DNA from: MED-G105 sp965263305
Lineage (GTDB): Bacteria > Pseudomonadota > Alphaproteobacteria > Caulobacterales > Parvularculaceae
Direction of reading: 5' to 3'
NCBI GenBank assembly: GCA_965263305.1
Contig: OZ253666.1
Span: forward strand, 496,001 to 560,000
Length of the DNA: 64,000 bases
In this document: piece after piece, positions 24,884-33,403 of the stretch
Position numbering within the stretch: position 1 is the stretch's first letter
Layout of the letters: each line of letters opens with the position of its first letter
Translations under genes and position numbers: made by a program
Notes under the pieces: generated by a model
Told to the model about the DNA's origin: nothing
Seen by the model: only the letters and a program-made list of their open reading frames with translations
The model's database searches: none

Positions 24884-27556
24884 TCAGTTCAACAAAGCGC
24901 CCGCTGGCGGCGCTGCTGGGCCATCAGCATACCCGCCCACGCCCTGGCTTGCCCGGACACGGCGCGCTTCGACGCCATTGATGGTCAGCCCATCGGCGTT
25001 GGCGGACACAATCGCGTCTTCGCCATCCGCCAACCGACCCGCAAGCAACAGATCGGCCATGGCGTCCTGAAGGTTACTCTGAATGACCCGCTTTAACGGC
25101 CTAGCGCCAAAAACCGGATCATACCCAGCGTCGGCGAGCCAAGAGCGCGCGTTGTCATCAAGAGAGATCGTGATGCGCCGATCCGCCAATAATTTGTTCA
25201 AACGAGCGATCTGAATATCAACGATCGCGTCCATGTCATGACGGGCGAGCCGATTAAAGAGAATGATCTCATCAAGCCGGTTCAGGAATTCTGGGCGAAA
25301 ACGCGCGCGCACGGCCTCCATCACTTGTGGGCGAACCGCGTCCGATGTTTCCCCCTCATTTTGATTGGCTAGGTGCTCCGCTCCAAGATTAGACGTCAAG
25401 ATGATCAGGGTGTTTTTGAAATTTACCGTGCGGCCCTGCCCATCGGTCAACCGGCCGTCATCCAACACTTGCAAAAGAACATTGAAAACATCCGGATGGG
25501 CTTTTTCAACTTCATCAAACAAGATAACTTGATAGGGTCTGCGCCGCACCGTTTCCGTCAACGCGCCCCCTTCTTCGTAACCAACATAGCCAGGCGGCGC
25601 GCCAATGAGCCTTGCGATGGAGTGTTTTTCCATAAACTCCGACATATCGATGCGCGCAATTGCGGTGTCATCGTCGAACAAAAACCCGGCAAGCGCTTTC
25701 GTCAGTTCGGTCTTCCCAACACCCGTCGGACCGAGGAATAAGAACGACCCGATGGGACGGTTCGGATCCTGCAGCCCAGCACGCGCGCGCCGCACCGCGG
25801 CAGAGACAGCCTCAACTGCATCGCGCTGACCGACAACCCGCCGACCAATCGCTTCTTCCATGCGTAGAAGTTTTTCTTTTTCGCCTTCCAGCATTTTATC
25901 GACGGGCACGCCTGTCCAACGGGAAACGACGGACGCGATATGCTCCGGATCCACCACTTCTTGAACAAGCTCGCCCCGTCCACCTTTTTTGTCGGAGGCG
26001 GCTTCGGCTTCAGTCAATTGCTTTTCCAGAGCGGGGATAACGCCGTATTTTAACTCCGACGCGCCGGCAAGGTCGCTGCGCCGTTCCGCCTCAACAAGTT
26101 GCTGGCGGGCGCGATCCAATTCCTCTTTGACTTTCGTTGAGGAGGCAAGGCGATCTTTTTCCGCGCGCCACCGCGCCGTGATCGCTTCGGAGTCTTCTTC
26201 AAGATCCGCCAATTCGGTTTCAAGCTTTTCAAGCCGCGCCCGCGACGCGTCATCGCTTTCTTTCTTTAGCGCTTCGCGCTCGATCTTTAGTTGAATAATG
26301 CGCCGATCGATTTCATCAAGTTCCTCGGGCTTAGAATCAACCTCCATGCGCAATCGCGAAGCCGCTTCATCGACAAGGTCAATCGCTTTGTCCGGCAAAA
26401 AGCGGTCTGTGATATACCGGTTTGATAACGTTGCGGCCGAGACGATGGCGCTGTCAGCGATGCGCACGCCATGATGCAACTCATATTTTTCTTTCAGCCC
26501 ACGAAGGATAGAGATCGTATCTTCCACCGTGGGTTCTTCCACCATGACAGACTGGAAACGGCGCGCGAGAGCCGCGTCTTTCTCAACATATTTACGGTAT
26601 TCATCCAGCGTGGTGGCGCCAACGCAATGCAGCTCTCCGCGGGCAAGGGCGGGCTTTAGGAGGTTTGACGCATCCATCGCGCCGTCCGTTTTGCCGGCGC
26701 CCACAAGGGTGTGCATTTCATCGATGAACAAAATAATTTGTCCGTCTGCGCCCGTGACCTCAGACAACACCGCCTTCAAGCGTTCTTCAAACTCGCCGCG
26801 GTATTTTGCACCCGCGATGAGCGCGCCCATATCCAACGCCAATAATTGTTTGTTTTTGAGGCTCTCCGGCACATCGCCATTGACAATACGCTGGGCGAGC
26901 CCCTCGGCAATCGCCGTTTTACCAACGCCGGGTTCGCCGATCAGCACCGGGTTATTCTTTGTACGGCGGGAGAGTACCTGCATAGCGCGTCGGATTTCTT
27001 CATCGCGCCCGATCACAGGGTCAAGCTTGCCCTCCCGGGCCGCTTCCGTCAGGTCGCGGGCATACCGGGTCAGAGCGTCATATCCGTCTTCCGCAGAGGC
27101 GGTATCGGCTTTGCGGCCTTTGCGTAAATCCTCTACGGCGCGATCTAATCCGGCGGCGTTCGCCCCGGCGTCCTTCAGGATTTTAGCTGCCCCGCCCTCT
27201 TTTGTTTGCGCGAGCGCCGCCAATAAGGCTTCTACAGAGACAAACGCATCGCCGCTTTTCTTGGCGCGTTGCTCTGCATTCGCAAAAACTTTCGCCGTCG
27301 CTGGCGTGAGATAAAGTTGTCCATTGCCGCCTTCGACCTTCGGCGCTGTTTTCAATACCGTTTCGGTGTCCGCCAACGCCTTTTCAGGTGCTGCGCCAGC
27401 GCTGCGCAATAGGTTCGCGGCAAGCCCTTCGGGATCATCCAATAGGGCCTTTAATACATGTTCCGGTGTGAATTGCTGATGGTTCTCGCGTAAAGCGATG
27501 CCTTGCGCCGCTTGGATTAATCCTCGAGCGCGATCGGTGTAGTTCTCAAATTGCAT
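24884..27556 (-). CDS. clpB: ATP-dependent disaggregase ClpB
   Basis: ClpB is the Hsp100 disaggregase that works with DnaK to rescue aggregated proteins. The 890-residue protein has the N-domain repeats (MQFENYTDRARGLIQAAQ and EHVLKALLDD), AAA-1 with Walker A GEPGVGKTAI and Walker B ILFIDEMH, and the coiled-coil middle domain (about 400-530, IDEIDRRIIQLKIEREAL). AAA-2 has GPTGVGKTEL and ILFDEVEKAHPDV. Length is slightly above the usual 860. A heat-shock-type promoter lies upstream. The C-terminal tail VGGYADGPAAPPAGALLN is variable and Ala/Gly-rich. Confidence 0.97.
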   Translation of the reverse strand: MQFENYTDRARGLIQAAQGIALRENHQQFTPEHVLKALLDDPEGLAANLLRSAGAAPEKALADTETVLKTAPKVEGGNGQLYLTPATAKVFANAEQRAKKSGDAFVSVEALLAALAQTKEGGAAKILKDAGANAAGLDRAVEDLRKGRKADTASAEDGYDALTRYARDLTEAAREGKLDPVIGRDEEIRRAMQVLSRRTKNNPVLIGEPGVGKTAIAEGLAQRIVNGDVPESLKNKQLLALDMGALIAGAKYRGEFEERLKAVLSEVTGADGQIILFIDEMHTLVGAGKTDGAMDASNLLKPALARGELHCVGATTLDEYRKYVEKDAALARRFQSVMVEEPTVEDTISILRGLKEKYELHHGVRIADSAIVSAATLSNRYITDRFLPDKAIDLVDEAASRLRMEVDSKPEELDEIDRRIIQLKIEREALKKESDDASRARLEKLETELADLEEDSEAITARWRAEKDRLASSTKVKEELDRARQQLVEAERRSDLAGASELKYGVIPALEKQLTEAEAASDKKGGRGELVQEVVDPEHIASVVSRWTGVPVDKMLEGEKEKLLRMEEAIGRRVVGQRDAVEAVSAAVRRARAGLQDPNRPIGSFLFLGPTGVGKTELTKALAGFLFDDDTAIARIDMSEFMEKHSIARLIGAPPGYVGYEEGGALTETVRRRPYQVILFDEVEKAHPDVFNVLLQVLDDGRLTDGQGRTVNFKNTLIILTSNLGAEHLANQNEGETSDAVRPQVMEAVRARFRPEFLNRLDEIILFNRLARHDMDAIVDIQIARLNKLLADRRITISLDDNARSWLADAGYDPVFGARPLKRVIQSNLQDAMADLLLAGRLADGEDAIVSANADGLTINGVEARRVRASQGVGGYADGPAAPPAGALLN

Positions 27557-27628
27557 AAAGCGCGGACCTTTCTGAAAGCGTCAACACTGTTGGCGCGCCC
27601 CTATAACGGCGACGCACGCGTGACTTTC

Positions 27629-27656
27629 AGATAAGGCCGATGAGCACGTATACAAG
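27629..27656 (-). promoter_or_regulatory. Candidate sigma-32 (RpoH) promoter of clpB
   Basis: On the minus strand, CTTG (27653-27656) is followed by 17 bases and then CTTATCT (27629-27635). This fits the alphaproteobacterial RpoH pattern CTTG-N16/17-CYTATNT. The start of clpB is about 70 bases downstream. The rest of the 240-base gap to the DUF4167 gene shows no other feature. Confidence 0.55.
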
Positions 27657-27796
27657 ATCTAACGTCGATAAAACCCCGCCATCAGCAAGCCGCAATAGCA
27701 GTAAAGCAAGTCGCAACGCTATCGGCGGTCACCACAAACTTTACCGCAAACCACCAAAAAAATGCGTCGGCGATTACGCTTTCGGGGTCATCGAGG

Positions 27797-28468
27797 TTAA
27801 GCGCTGGTTACCTCTTCAGGGACAGGCGCCGTTTCTTCTTCAGCGGCTTCCGCTTTACGCGGACGACGTCGACGCCGTGTCGCTGGTTTATCGTCGCTTT
27901 CGGCTTTGGCGTTTTCACTGCTGCGCGATGGCGGACGGCCCCGACGCGGGCGAGGTTTTTCCTCCGCTTCAACCGACGGCACCGAGCTTTCTTCTTCCGC
28001 CTCTTCGGCCGGCATATCGACGATCACCTCGCTTGGCGCGTCGTCCTGGTTATCGGCTGATTCAGCCGCCACATCGTTTTCGTCGCCCGGCTCTTCCTGG
28101 CCACGGCGCTCTGGGCGCGAATTCCGACGGTCGCGATTGTTTGATCGATCTTGCTGGTTAGCGCGGTCACCACCAGAACGGTTATTTTGGTCCTGGTTTT
28201 CGCCAGCGGCGTCAGAATCAGCGCCATCGTTTGCGGTCGCCTGATTTGGTTGCATGGAGCGAATAAGACGGAAGTAATGCTCTGCGTGCTGCAAATAGTT
28301 TTCCGCTTTAACCCGGTCCCCACTGGACGCCGCATCCCGCGCGAGAGAGAGATATTTATCGTAAATTTGATTCGCGGTTCCACGAATGCGGACATCCGGC
28401 CCATTCGAATCATACGCTCGGTTAGGATTCACCCCTTGGCGGCGGCGTTGGTTGCGGCCACGCTTCAT
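27797..28468 (-). CDS. DUF4167 domain protein
   Basis: The 223-residue protein carries the DUF4167 domain at its N-terminus (about 1-80): RGRNQRRRQG, GTANQIYDKYLSLARDAA, AENYLQHAEHYFRLI. This family is nearly confined to alphaproteobacteria and its role is unknown. The basic N-terminus suggests nucleic acid or ribosome contact. Residues 90-220 are disordered: Asp/Asn/Gln-rich, then Glu/Ala-rich, ending with a basic RRRRPRKAE patch. It lies between clpB and prmC on the same strand. The neighbourhood prfA-prmC-DUF4167-clpB recurs in alphaproteobacteria. Confidence 0.9.
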   Translation of the reverse strand: MKRGRNQRRRQGVNPNRAYDSNGPDVRIRGTANQIYDKYLSLARDAASSGDRVKAENYLQHAEHYFRLIRSMQPNQATANDGADSDAAGENQDQNNRSGGDRANQQDRSNNRDRRNSRPERRGQEEPGDENDVAAESADNQDDAPSEVIVDMPAEEAEEESSVPSVEAEEKPRPRRGRPPSRSSENAKAESDDKPATRRRRRPRKAEAAEEETAPVPEEVTSA

Positions 28469-28862
28469 TTTATTACCTGTCTTTTGTTATTTAACATGTT
28501 CTCATTATCCACGAACTAAACCTTCGCGTTCGTCACTGCCTGCTTCGGCATGGCAGGACACCCGCTGATCCCGAAAAAGACGATTTACCATCGTCGTTCT
28601 TCGCTTCGGCGCGCTTCCCTCACAGAGTTTAACTCGATGACGAGCATGCGCTTTGCACAAAGCGTTGTTGAAAAAGTTATCCAGCGTCTATGGCTGACTT
28701 CCGGTTGTACGTTTCTTCCGGCCCCGCGCTATTTTAGCGCCTGTTTAGAATTTCCTGAAATCGAGGATTATCTAATAGCGAGCGATTACTCTATCTGCGT
28801 CGCGTATCCTGATAATAGCGCCTAAGAGCGCCGATGCAATGTTTTTTTAAAACAGAACAGGG
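28469..28862. other. 394-base intergenic region with a UUCG-type hairpin
   Basis: No convincing gene. A 91-codon frame on the plus strand (28550-28825) has no family resemblance or ribosome site. CTGCCTGC-TTCG-GCATGGCAG at 28536-28556 forms a stable stem with one bulge and a C(UUCG)G loop, possibly part of the DUF4167 5' UTR or a small RNA. The DUF4167 promoter should be in this region. Confidence 0.4.
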
Positions 28863-29714
28863 TTACCGTTTGATTACAATGACGCGAGGACGCGCGGACA
28901 AATCGTTTTTTAGGGAAATTTCAGCGCAGGCGAAGGCTTCACGCGCCAATTCTACGATTCTCCGCGATTGTCCGACCCCAAATTCCATGACGATTACGCC
29001 GCTAGGCCGAAGGAATCGTGCCGAATCAGTGAGAATAGAAGGGTATTCCTGCAGCCCATCATGCCCGCCGAATAAGGCTCCAGCATCCTCATATTCACGC
29101 ACATCGCGCGCGAGCGAAGCACGGTCAGCCTCGGCAATATAGGGCGGGTTCGTCAGGATAAGATCGAAAGTATTGATATCGGCCTCGCCTAAGGCGCGCC
29201 CCCAATCACCGCATTTCAGCGTAGCCCGACCGGAAAGGCCCAACCGGTCGAGATTCCTTTTTGCATATTCCAGCGCGACCGGCCGACGATCGACGCCAAC
29301 CCCTGTTGCGCAAGGACGCTCTGACAAAAACGCCGCTAATAAGCACCCGCTCCCGACCCCGAGATCGAGCACGCGCAAAATGGTCTGCTTATCCGGGAAA
29401 GCCTCCAACGCCGCTTCAATCAACGTTTCGCTGTCAGCGCGCGGAACAAGAACGCCCTCCCCCACTTCGAATTCGAGGCTCCAGAACTCGCGTCGGCCGA
29501 TAATATAAGCAATAGGTTCACCCGCGCGGCGCCGGTTCACCATCGCCTCCATTTCCTGGCGCTGCTTAGCGCTCAGGTGATTGGCGGCATGCAGAATAAG
29601 ACCTGCGTCATCAAGCCCCGTGACATGTTTCGCCAGAAGGCGCGCATCTAAGGTCGGGGTATCGGTTTCCGTGAGCGTTGACGCAGCAAGCCGTATCGCT
29701 TCTTCAATCGTCAT
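28863..29714 (-). CDS. prmC: Release factor glutamine methyltransferase PrmC
   Basis: PrmC (HemK) methylates the Gln of the GGQ motif in release factors RF1 and RF2. The 283-residue enzyme has an N-terminal helical domain (1-75) and an SAM-binding motif LDLGVGSGCLLAAFLS. The catalytic LTNPPYIAEADR binds the target glutamine. It follows prfA (its substrate) by 42 bases on the same strand, the usual prfA-prmC pair. The start ATG at 29714 fits the family N-terminus (MTIEEAIRLAASTL). Confidence 0.96.
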   Translation of the reverse strand: MTIEEAIRLAASTLTETDTPTLDARLLAKHVTGLDDAGLILHAANHLSAKQRQEMEAMVNRRRAGEPIAYIIGRREFWSLEFEVGEGVLVPRADSETLIEAALEAFPDKQTILRVLDLGVGSGCLLAAFLSERPCATGVGVDRRPVALEYAKRNLDRLGLSGRATLKCGDWGRALGEADINTFDLILTNPPYIAEADRASLARDVREYEDAGALFGGHDGLQEYPSILTDSARFLRPSGVIVMEFGVGQSRRIVELAREAFACAEISLKNDLSARPRVIVIKR

Positions 29715-29756
29715 GACCGCTTATTCAAAGCACTGCCCGACACGATCGGACGCTCT

Positions 29757-30836
29757 TTACGCGTCATCTTGCATCTCAGCAAGCCGATCAGCGCGATCCT
29801 GGGTGATCAGCGCATCCACTAGTTCGTCGAGCGCTGACCCCTCGATCACTTCGTCCAGCTTATAAAGGGTAAGGTTAATACGATGATCTGTCACCCGACT
29901 CTGGGGGAAATTATAGGTTCGGATGCGTTCGGAACGATCGCCAGATCCGACCATGCCTTTGCGTTGCGCGGCGCGTTCCGCATCGGCGCGCGCGCGCTCT
30001 AAATCATATAGTCGGGCCCGCAGGACCTTCATCGCTTTGGCTTTGTTTTTATGCTGAGATTTTTCATCCTGTTGGATCACTACAACACCCGATGGAAGGT
30101 GGGTGATGCGAACCGCCGAATCCGTCGTGTTCACCGATTGACCGCCAGGGCCCGATGCGCGGAACACATCAATCCTAAGGTCCGATTCGCTCAACTCAAT
30201 ATCGACTTCCTCCGGCTCCGGCAGCACGGCCACCGTCGCGGCAGAGGTATGAACGCGCCCTTGTGTCTCCGTCGCCGGCACGCGCTGCACGCGGTGACCG
30301 CCAGCTTCAAACTTCATCCGGGCGAAAACACCGTCCCCAGAAACGTTCGCTTGGACTTCTTTGATCCCGCCCATTTCTGATTCAGACATGGAAAGAACTT
30401 CGACGCGCCATCCGTTCACCTGGGAAAAGCGCTGATACATGCGGAACAAATCCGCCGCGAATAACGCCGCTTCATCGCCGCCGGTGCCCGCGCGCACCTC
30501 CAAGATAACACTTGAATCATCCGCCTTGTCCTTCGGCAGCAACATGACCTGGAGATCATATTCCGCCTTCGGCTCTTTTTCGGCCAATTCGCCAAGCTCG
30601 TCCTTGGCCATCTCCGCCATTTCGGGATCATCGCCTGCAGAGAGTTCTTTTAACTCTTCAATCTGCCGGCGAATGGAAGAAAGCTCTTTCGCGCCCTCAG
30701 CAACCGCACGTAACTCACCATGCTCTTTGGACAGACGAATAATTTCATCCGCTTCTGTCGCGCTCGTCATCGCGGTTTCTAATTTTTCGAACCGCTCAAC
30801 AATCGCGTCAAGCTTCGATTGGGGGATTTGAGACAC
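29757..30836 (-). CDS. prfA: Peptide chain release factor 1
   Basis: RF1 ends translation at UAA and UAG. The 359-residue protein shows the RF1 codon-recognition PAT in RVPATETQGRVHTSA and the catalytic GGQ in GPGGQSVNTTDSAVRITHLPSG. The start is a GTG (30834-30836) with an AGAGGGAC ribosome site. prmC, which methylates the GGQ glutamine, follows 42 bases downstream. Length is normal and no internal frameshift signal is seen (that is a feature of RF2). Confidence 0.97.
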   Translation of the reverse strand: MSQIPQSKLDAIVERFEKLETAMTSATEADEIIRLSKEHGELRAVAEGAKELSSIRRQIEELKELSAGDDPEMAEMAKDELGELAEKEPKAEYDLQVMLLPKDKADDSSVILEVRAGTGGDEAALFAADLFRMYQRFSQVNGWRVEVLSMSESEMGGIKEVQANVSGDGVFARMKFEAGGHRVQRVPATETQGRVHTSAATVAVLPEPEEVDIELSESDLRIDVFRASGPGGQSVNTTDSAVRITHLPSGVVVIQQDEKSQHKNKAKAMKVLRARLYDLERARADAERAAQRKGMVGSGDRSERIRTYNFPQSRVTDHRINLTLYKLDEVIEGSALDELVDALITQDRADRLAEMQDDA

Positions 30837-30924
30837 GTCCCTCTTTTCTTTCTTCTAAAATGGGAGCAGCGACATCGGCGAGCCTTAATACCCGCCGCGC
30901 GTCACTGTTCGTTCACCCCGTGGG

Positions 30925-32061
30925 TTATTCGGCCGCGACGGTCGCCTCGCTATCGGCGTTCGCCGCACGCATTTCCTCGGCGCGCTTTTCAACAAGATCA
31001 ACAAGGTGGTCAACGATATCGTCGTTATCAATTCGATGGTCTACCGCGCCGTTGATATAGACCATGCCATGTTCTTTACCGGCGCCGCCGCCGGTGAAAC
31101 CAAGATTGGTTTCACGCGCTTCGCCGGGGCCGTTAACAACGCACCCAATAACCGACAACGTGATCGGCTCCGAGATATGAGCAAGACGCTCTTCCAACGT
31201 CTCAACCGTTTTGATGACTTCGAAGCCCTGACGGGCGCATGACGGACACGAAATGACGTTCACACCGCGATGGCGCAAACCAAGGGATTTCAAGATATCA
31301 AAACCGACTTTGATTTCTTCAACCGGATCAGCAGACAGGGAGACGCGAATGGTATCGCCAATCCCCGCCCATAGAAGCGAGCCCATGCCGATGGCTGTTT
31401 TCACCGAACCAATGCGGAACCCGCCAGCTTCGGTCACTCCAAGATGCAAGGGACAATCAATCGCTTCCGAAAGAGCCTGGTACGCCGCCACGGTGAGGAA
31501 GACGTCGGAGGCTTTCACGGAGATTTTGAACTCATGAAAGTCGTTGTCTTGGAGAATGCGCGCATGGTCGAGGGCGCTTTCCACCATCGCGTCTGGGCAT
31601 GGCTCGCCATATTTCTCCAACAGATCCTTCTCTAACGAACCGCCGTTCACGCCGATGCGCATTGAACAGCCGTGGTCCTTCGCCGCTTTAATGACCTCGC
31701 GAACACGATCTTCAGACCCGATATTGCCAGGATTAATGCGCAGACAGGCCGCACCGCCCTCTGCCGCTTCAATACCGCGTTTGTAGTGGAAATGGATGTC
31801 GGCGACGATGGGCACGGGGCTGTGCTTGCAGATCTCCTTCATCGCGGCTGTTGATTCCACATCTGGGCAGGAGACTCGGACAATATCTGCGCCCGCTTCA
31901 GCGATTTCATTCACCTGACGGATCGTCGCCTGAGCGTCCGATGTCAGCGTGTTGGTCATGGACTGCACCGCAATCGGGGCATCACCCCCAACCGGTACAT
32001 TTCCAACCATAATTTGACGGCTTTTACGGCGCTCAATGTCACGCCATGGGCGAATAGACAT
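30925..32061 (-). CDS. ispG: 4-hydroxy-3-methylbut-2-enyl diphosphate synthase (flavodoxin/ferredoxin) IspG
   Basis: IspG is the 4Fe-4S enzyme of the MEP isoprenoid pathway that reduces MEcPP to HMBPP. The 378-residue bacterial-type protein has the substrate barrel (VQSMTNTLTSD; VRVSCPD; ADIHFHYKRG). Cluster cysteines lie in CPSCARQGFEV and GCVVNGPGEARETNLG. The ATG at 32061 has an AAGGGA ribosome site. An unusually strong nested inverted repeat sits 26-108 bases upstream. It lies between the RodZ-like gene and prfA on the same strand. Confidence 0.97.
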   Translation of the reverse strand: MSIRPWRDIERRKSRQIMVGNVPVGGDAPIAVQSMTNTLTSDAQATIRQVNEIAEAGADIVRVSCPDVESTAAMKEICKHSPVPIVADIHFHYKRGIEAAEGGAACLRINPGNIGSEDRVREVIKAAKDHGCSMRIGVNGGSLEKDLLEKYGEPCPDAMVESALDHARILQDNDFHEFKISVKASDVFLTVAAYQALSEAIDCPLHLGVTEAGGFRIGSVKTAIGMGSLLWAGIGDTIRVSLSADPVEEIKVGFDILKSLGLRHRGVNVISCPSCARQGFEVIKTVETLEERLAHISEPITLSVIGCVVNGPGEARETNLGFTGGGAGKEHGMVYINGAVDHRIDNDDIVDHLVDLVEKRAEEMRAANADSEATVAAE

Positions 32062-32086
32062 CTGATAATTCCCTTAAAATAAGGCG

Positions 32087-32169
32087 CCTCAGCAGGCCGG
32101 TCGACGCCCTCGCAGACTGTTAATCTGCGACCCTAATCACACCGGGCCAACTTTACGGGCTCGCTGAGG
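32087..32169 (-). ncRNA. Candidate structured leader RNA upstream of ispG
   Basis: Three nested inverted repeats fill 83 bases. The outer stem is CCTCAGC (32087-32093) with GCTGAGG (32163-32169). The middle stem is GGCCGGT (32095-32101) with ACCGGGCC (32141-32148, one bulged G). The inner hairpin is TCGCAGA (32110-32116) with TCTGCGA (32124-32130) around a 7-base loop. The ispG start codon is 26 bases beyond the outer stem on the minus strand, so a 5' UTR regulatory element is likely. Transcription is assumed, not shown. The inner loop resembles a tRNA-Asn anticodon arm on the plus strand, but no T arm exists. Confidence 0.5.
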
Positions 32170-32250
32170 AAGTCAAGCCCTGATTGATCAAGTTAGGCGC
32201 AAAGAGCGTCGCCCTTTCCGAGCGAAACCGCCGAAAAGTGGATCGCGGCT

Positions 32251-33126
32251 TTATGCGGGGCGATGGAATTGGAATTGAAAACGCTGATCAAAAGCTGGTT
32301 TCGCCGCGCCATCGACAGTGCGAGGGGAGAAGCGCCATTGGCGAAGGGCATTTAACGCCGCCCGTTCAAAACAAGGATTTGACGCATCGATGATCCGCTC
32401 GCTCGCCACGGCGCCCGTGGCGGTGACGGTAAACGCAACGCCAATCGTTTCTATTGGCGCGGCGCCAGCTTCGCATTGGGGCGGATAAATCGGCTCAATC
32501 TGCTCAAACGCCGATGCTTCAATAACGACCGCTGGCGCGCCGAGCGCCGCCACATTTGGCGCAAAGCCCGCCAATGCTGCGGTCTCTGCTGTTTCATTCG
32601 CCGCCGTTGGCGCGTCAAAGTTAAACGGGGCCTGCACATCCCGGGGACGCGTTATCCAAAAAGCGCACCATAAAATGAAGGCGAGAACAGCGATAACAGC
32701 TAAGAATGAGAGTTCCGGGCGTTCAATATCGCCCATCGGCTCGCTCGCAACGGGCGTAGGCGATTGTTCAGGTTGGACCTGCGACTTCGATTGATACCCG
32801 GCCTCTTCTTTAAAGCGTTGCACGATGTGGTCAGGCGATAACCCCAAAGCATCCGCATACGTTTTAACAAACCCAATCGCAAACGCCTTTGATGGCAACT
32901 TATCAATGGCCATCGCCTCGATGGCTTCCAGATAATCTAGTTTGACGTGAATGCGGCTGGAAATCGCCGAGAGACTGCCGCCCTGCTGTTGGCGCACCGC
33001 TTCCAAGTAAGGCCCAACGGCGAGGAAATTTGCAGGGTCTAGCTCTTCGGGATGGCGTCGCGCCCGGACGTCATCAATTTCCACAATCTCAGCTGACCTT
33101 TTGCCAGAGGACATCGCTGTTTCCAT
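32251..33126 (-). CDS. RodZ-like helix-turn-helix membrane protein fused to a TonB C-terminal domain
   Basis: The 291-residue protein has a cytosolic RodZ-type HTH domain (about 35-105: GPYLEAVRQQQGGSLSAISS, LDYLEAIE, AFAIGFVKTYADAL). A transmembrane helix follows at about 140-160 (LSFLAVIAVLAFILWCAFWI). The periplasmic part ends in a TonB-C-like domain (about 195-290: YPPQCEAGAAPIETIGVAFT, ERIIDASNPCFERAALNALRQWRFSP). Usual RodZ proteins have a DUF4115 periplasmic domain instead. It precedes ispG on the same strand, where a RodZ gene sits in many alphaproteobacteria. It probably links MreB or cytoskeleton to the envelope, but this is inference. Confidence 0.82.
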   Translation of the reverse strand: METAMSSGKRSAEIVEIDDVRARRHPEELDPANFLAVGPYLEAVRQQQGGSLSAISSRIHVKLDYLEAIEAMAIDKLPSKAFAIGFVKTYADALGLSPDHIVQRFKEEAGYQSKSQVQPEQSPTPVASEPMGDIERPELSFLAVIAVLAFILWCAFWITRPRDVQAPFNFDAPTAANETAETAALAGFAPNVAALGAPAVVIEASAFEQIEPIYPPQCEAGAAPIETIGVAFTVTATGAVASERIIDASNPCFERAALNALRQWRFSPRTVDGAAKPAFDQRFQFQFHRPA

Positions 33127-33403
33127 TATGTTACTTTCACATCATAGCGCACCAGCCCCGAAAAGACACGCCCAGGGACCGAGCTTAAACCTCTTCCTCA
33201 TCAAATTCTAACCAGCGTTCGGCAAGAAATTGTTACGATTGGCCTTGGAAATTCCTGCGTTTCGCAATTTGAGGATAAATTACGTTCGATTGATGATCGC
33301 CGCCATCGATAGCGGCGCTGACACGACTAATTATCCGCCAATATGCGATGAGTCTTATGGTTAAAAAGAAGAATTCAATACCGAGACCGACGTAAACCAA
33401 GTT

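Noticed and set aside
28550..28825. Plus-strand 91-codon frame in the DUF4167-prmC gap
   Set aside because: No ribosome site, no recognisable family and no operon support; probably a random open frame.
32087..32169. tRNA-Asn-like segment with a GTT loop (CTGTTAA) and 7-bp acceptor-like stem on the plus strand
   Set aside because: The length (83) and anticodon-like arm are suggestive, but no T arm (GTTCRANY) or proper D arm can be built, and the middle stem does not match a cloverleaf. Treated as a leader structure.
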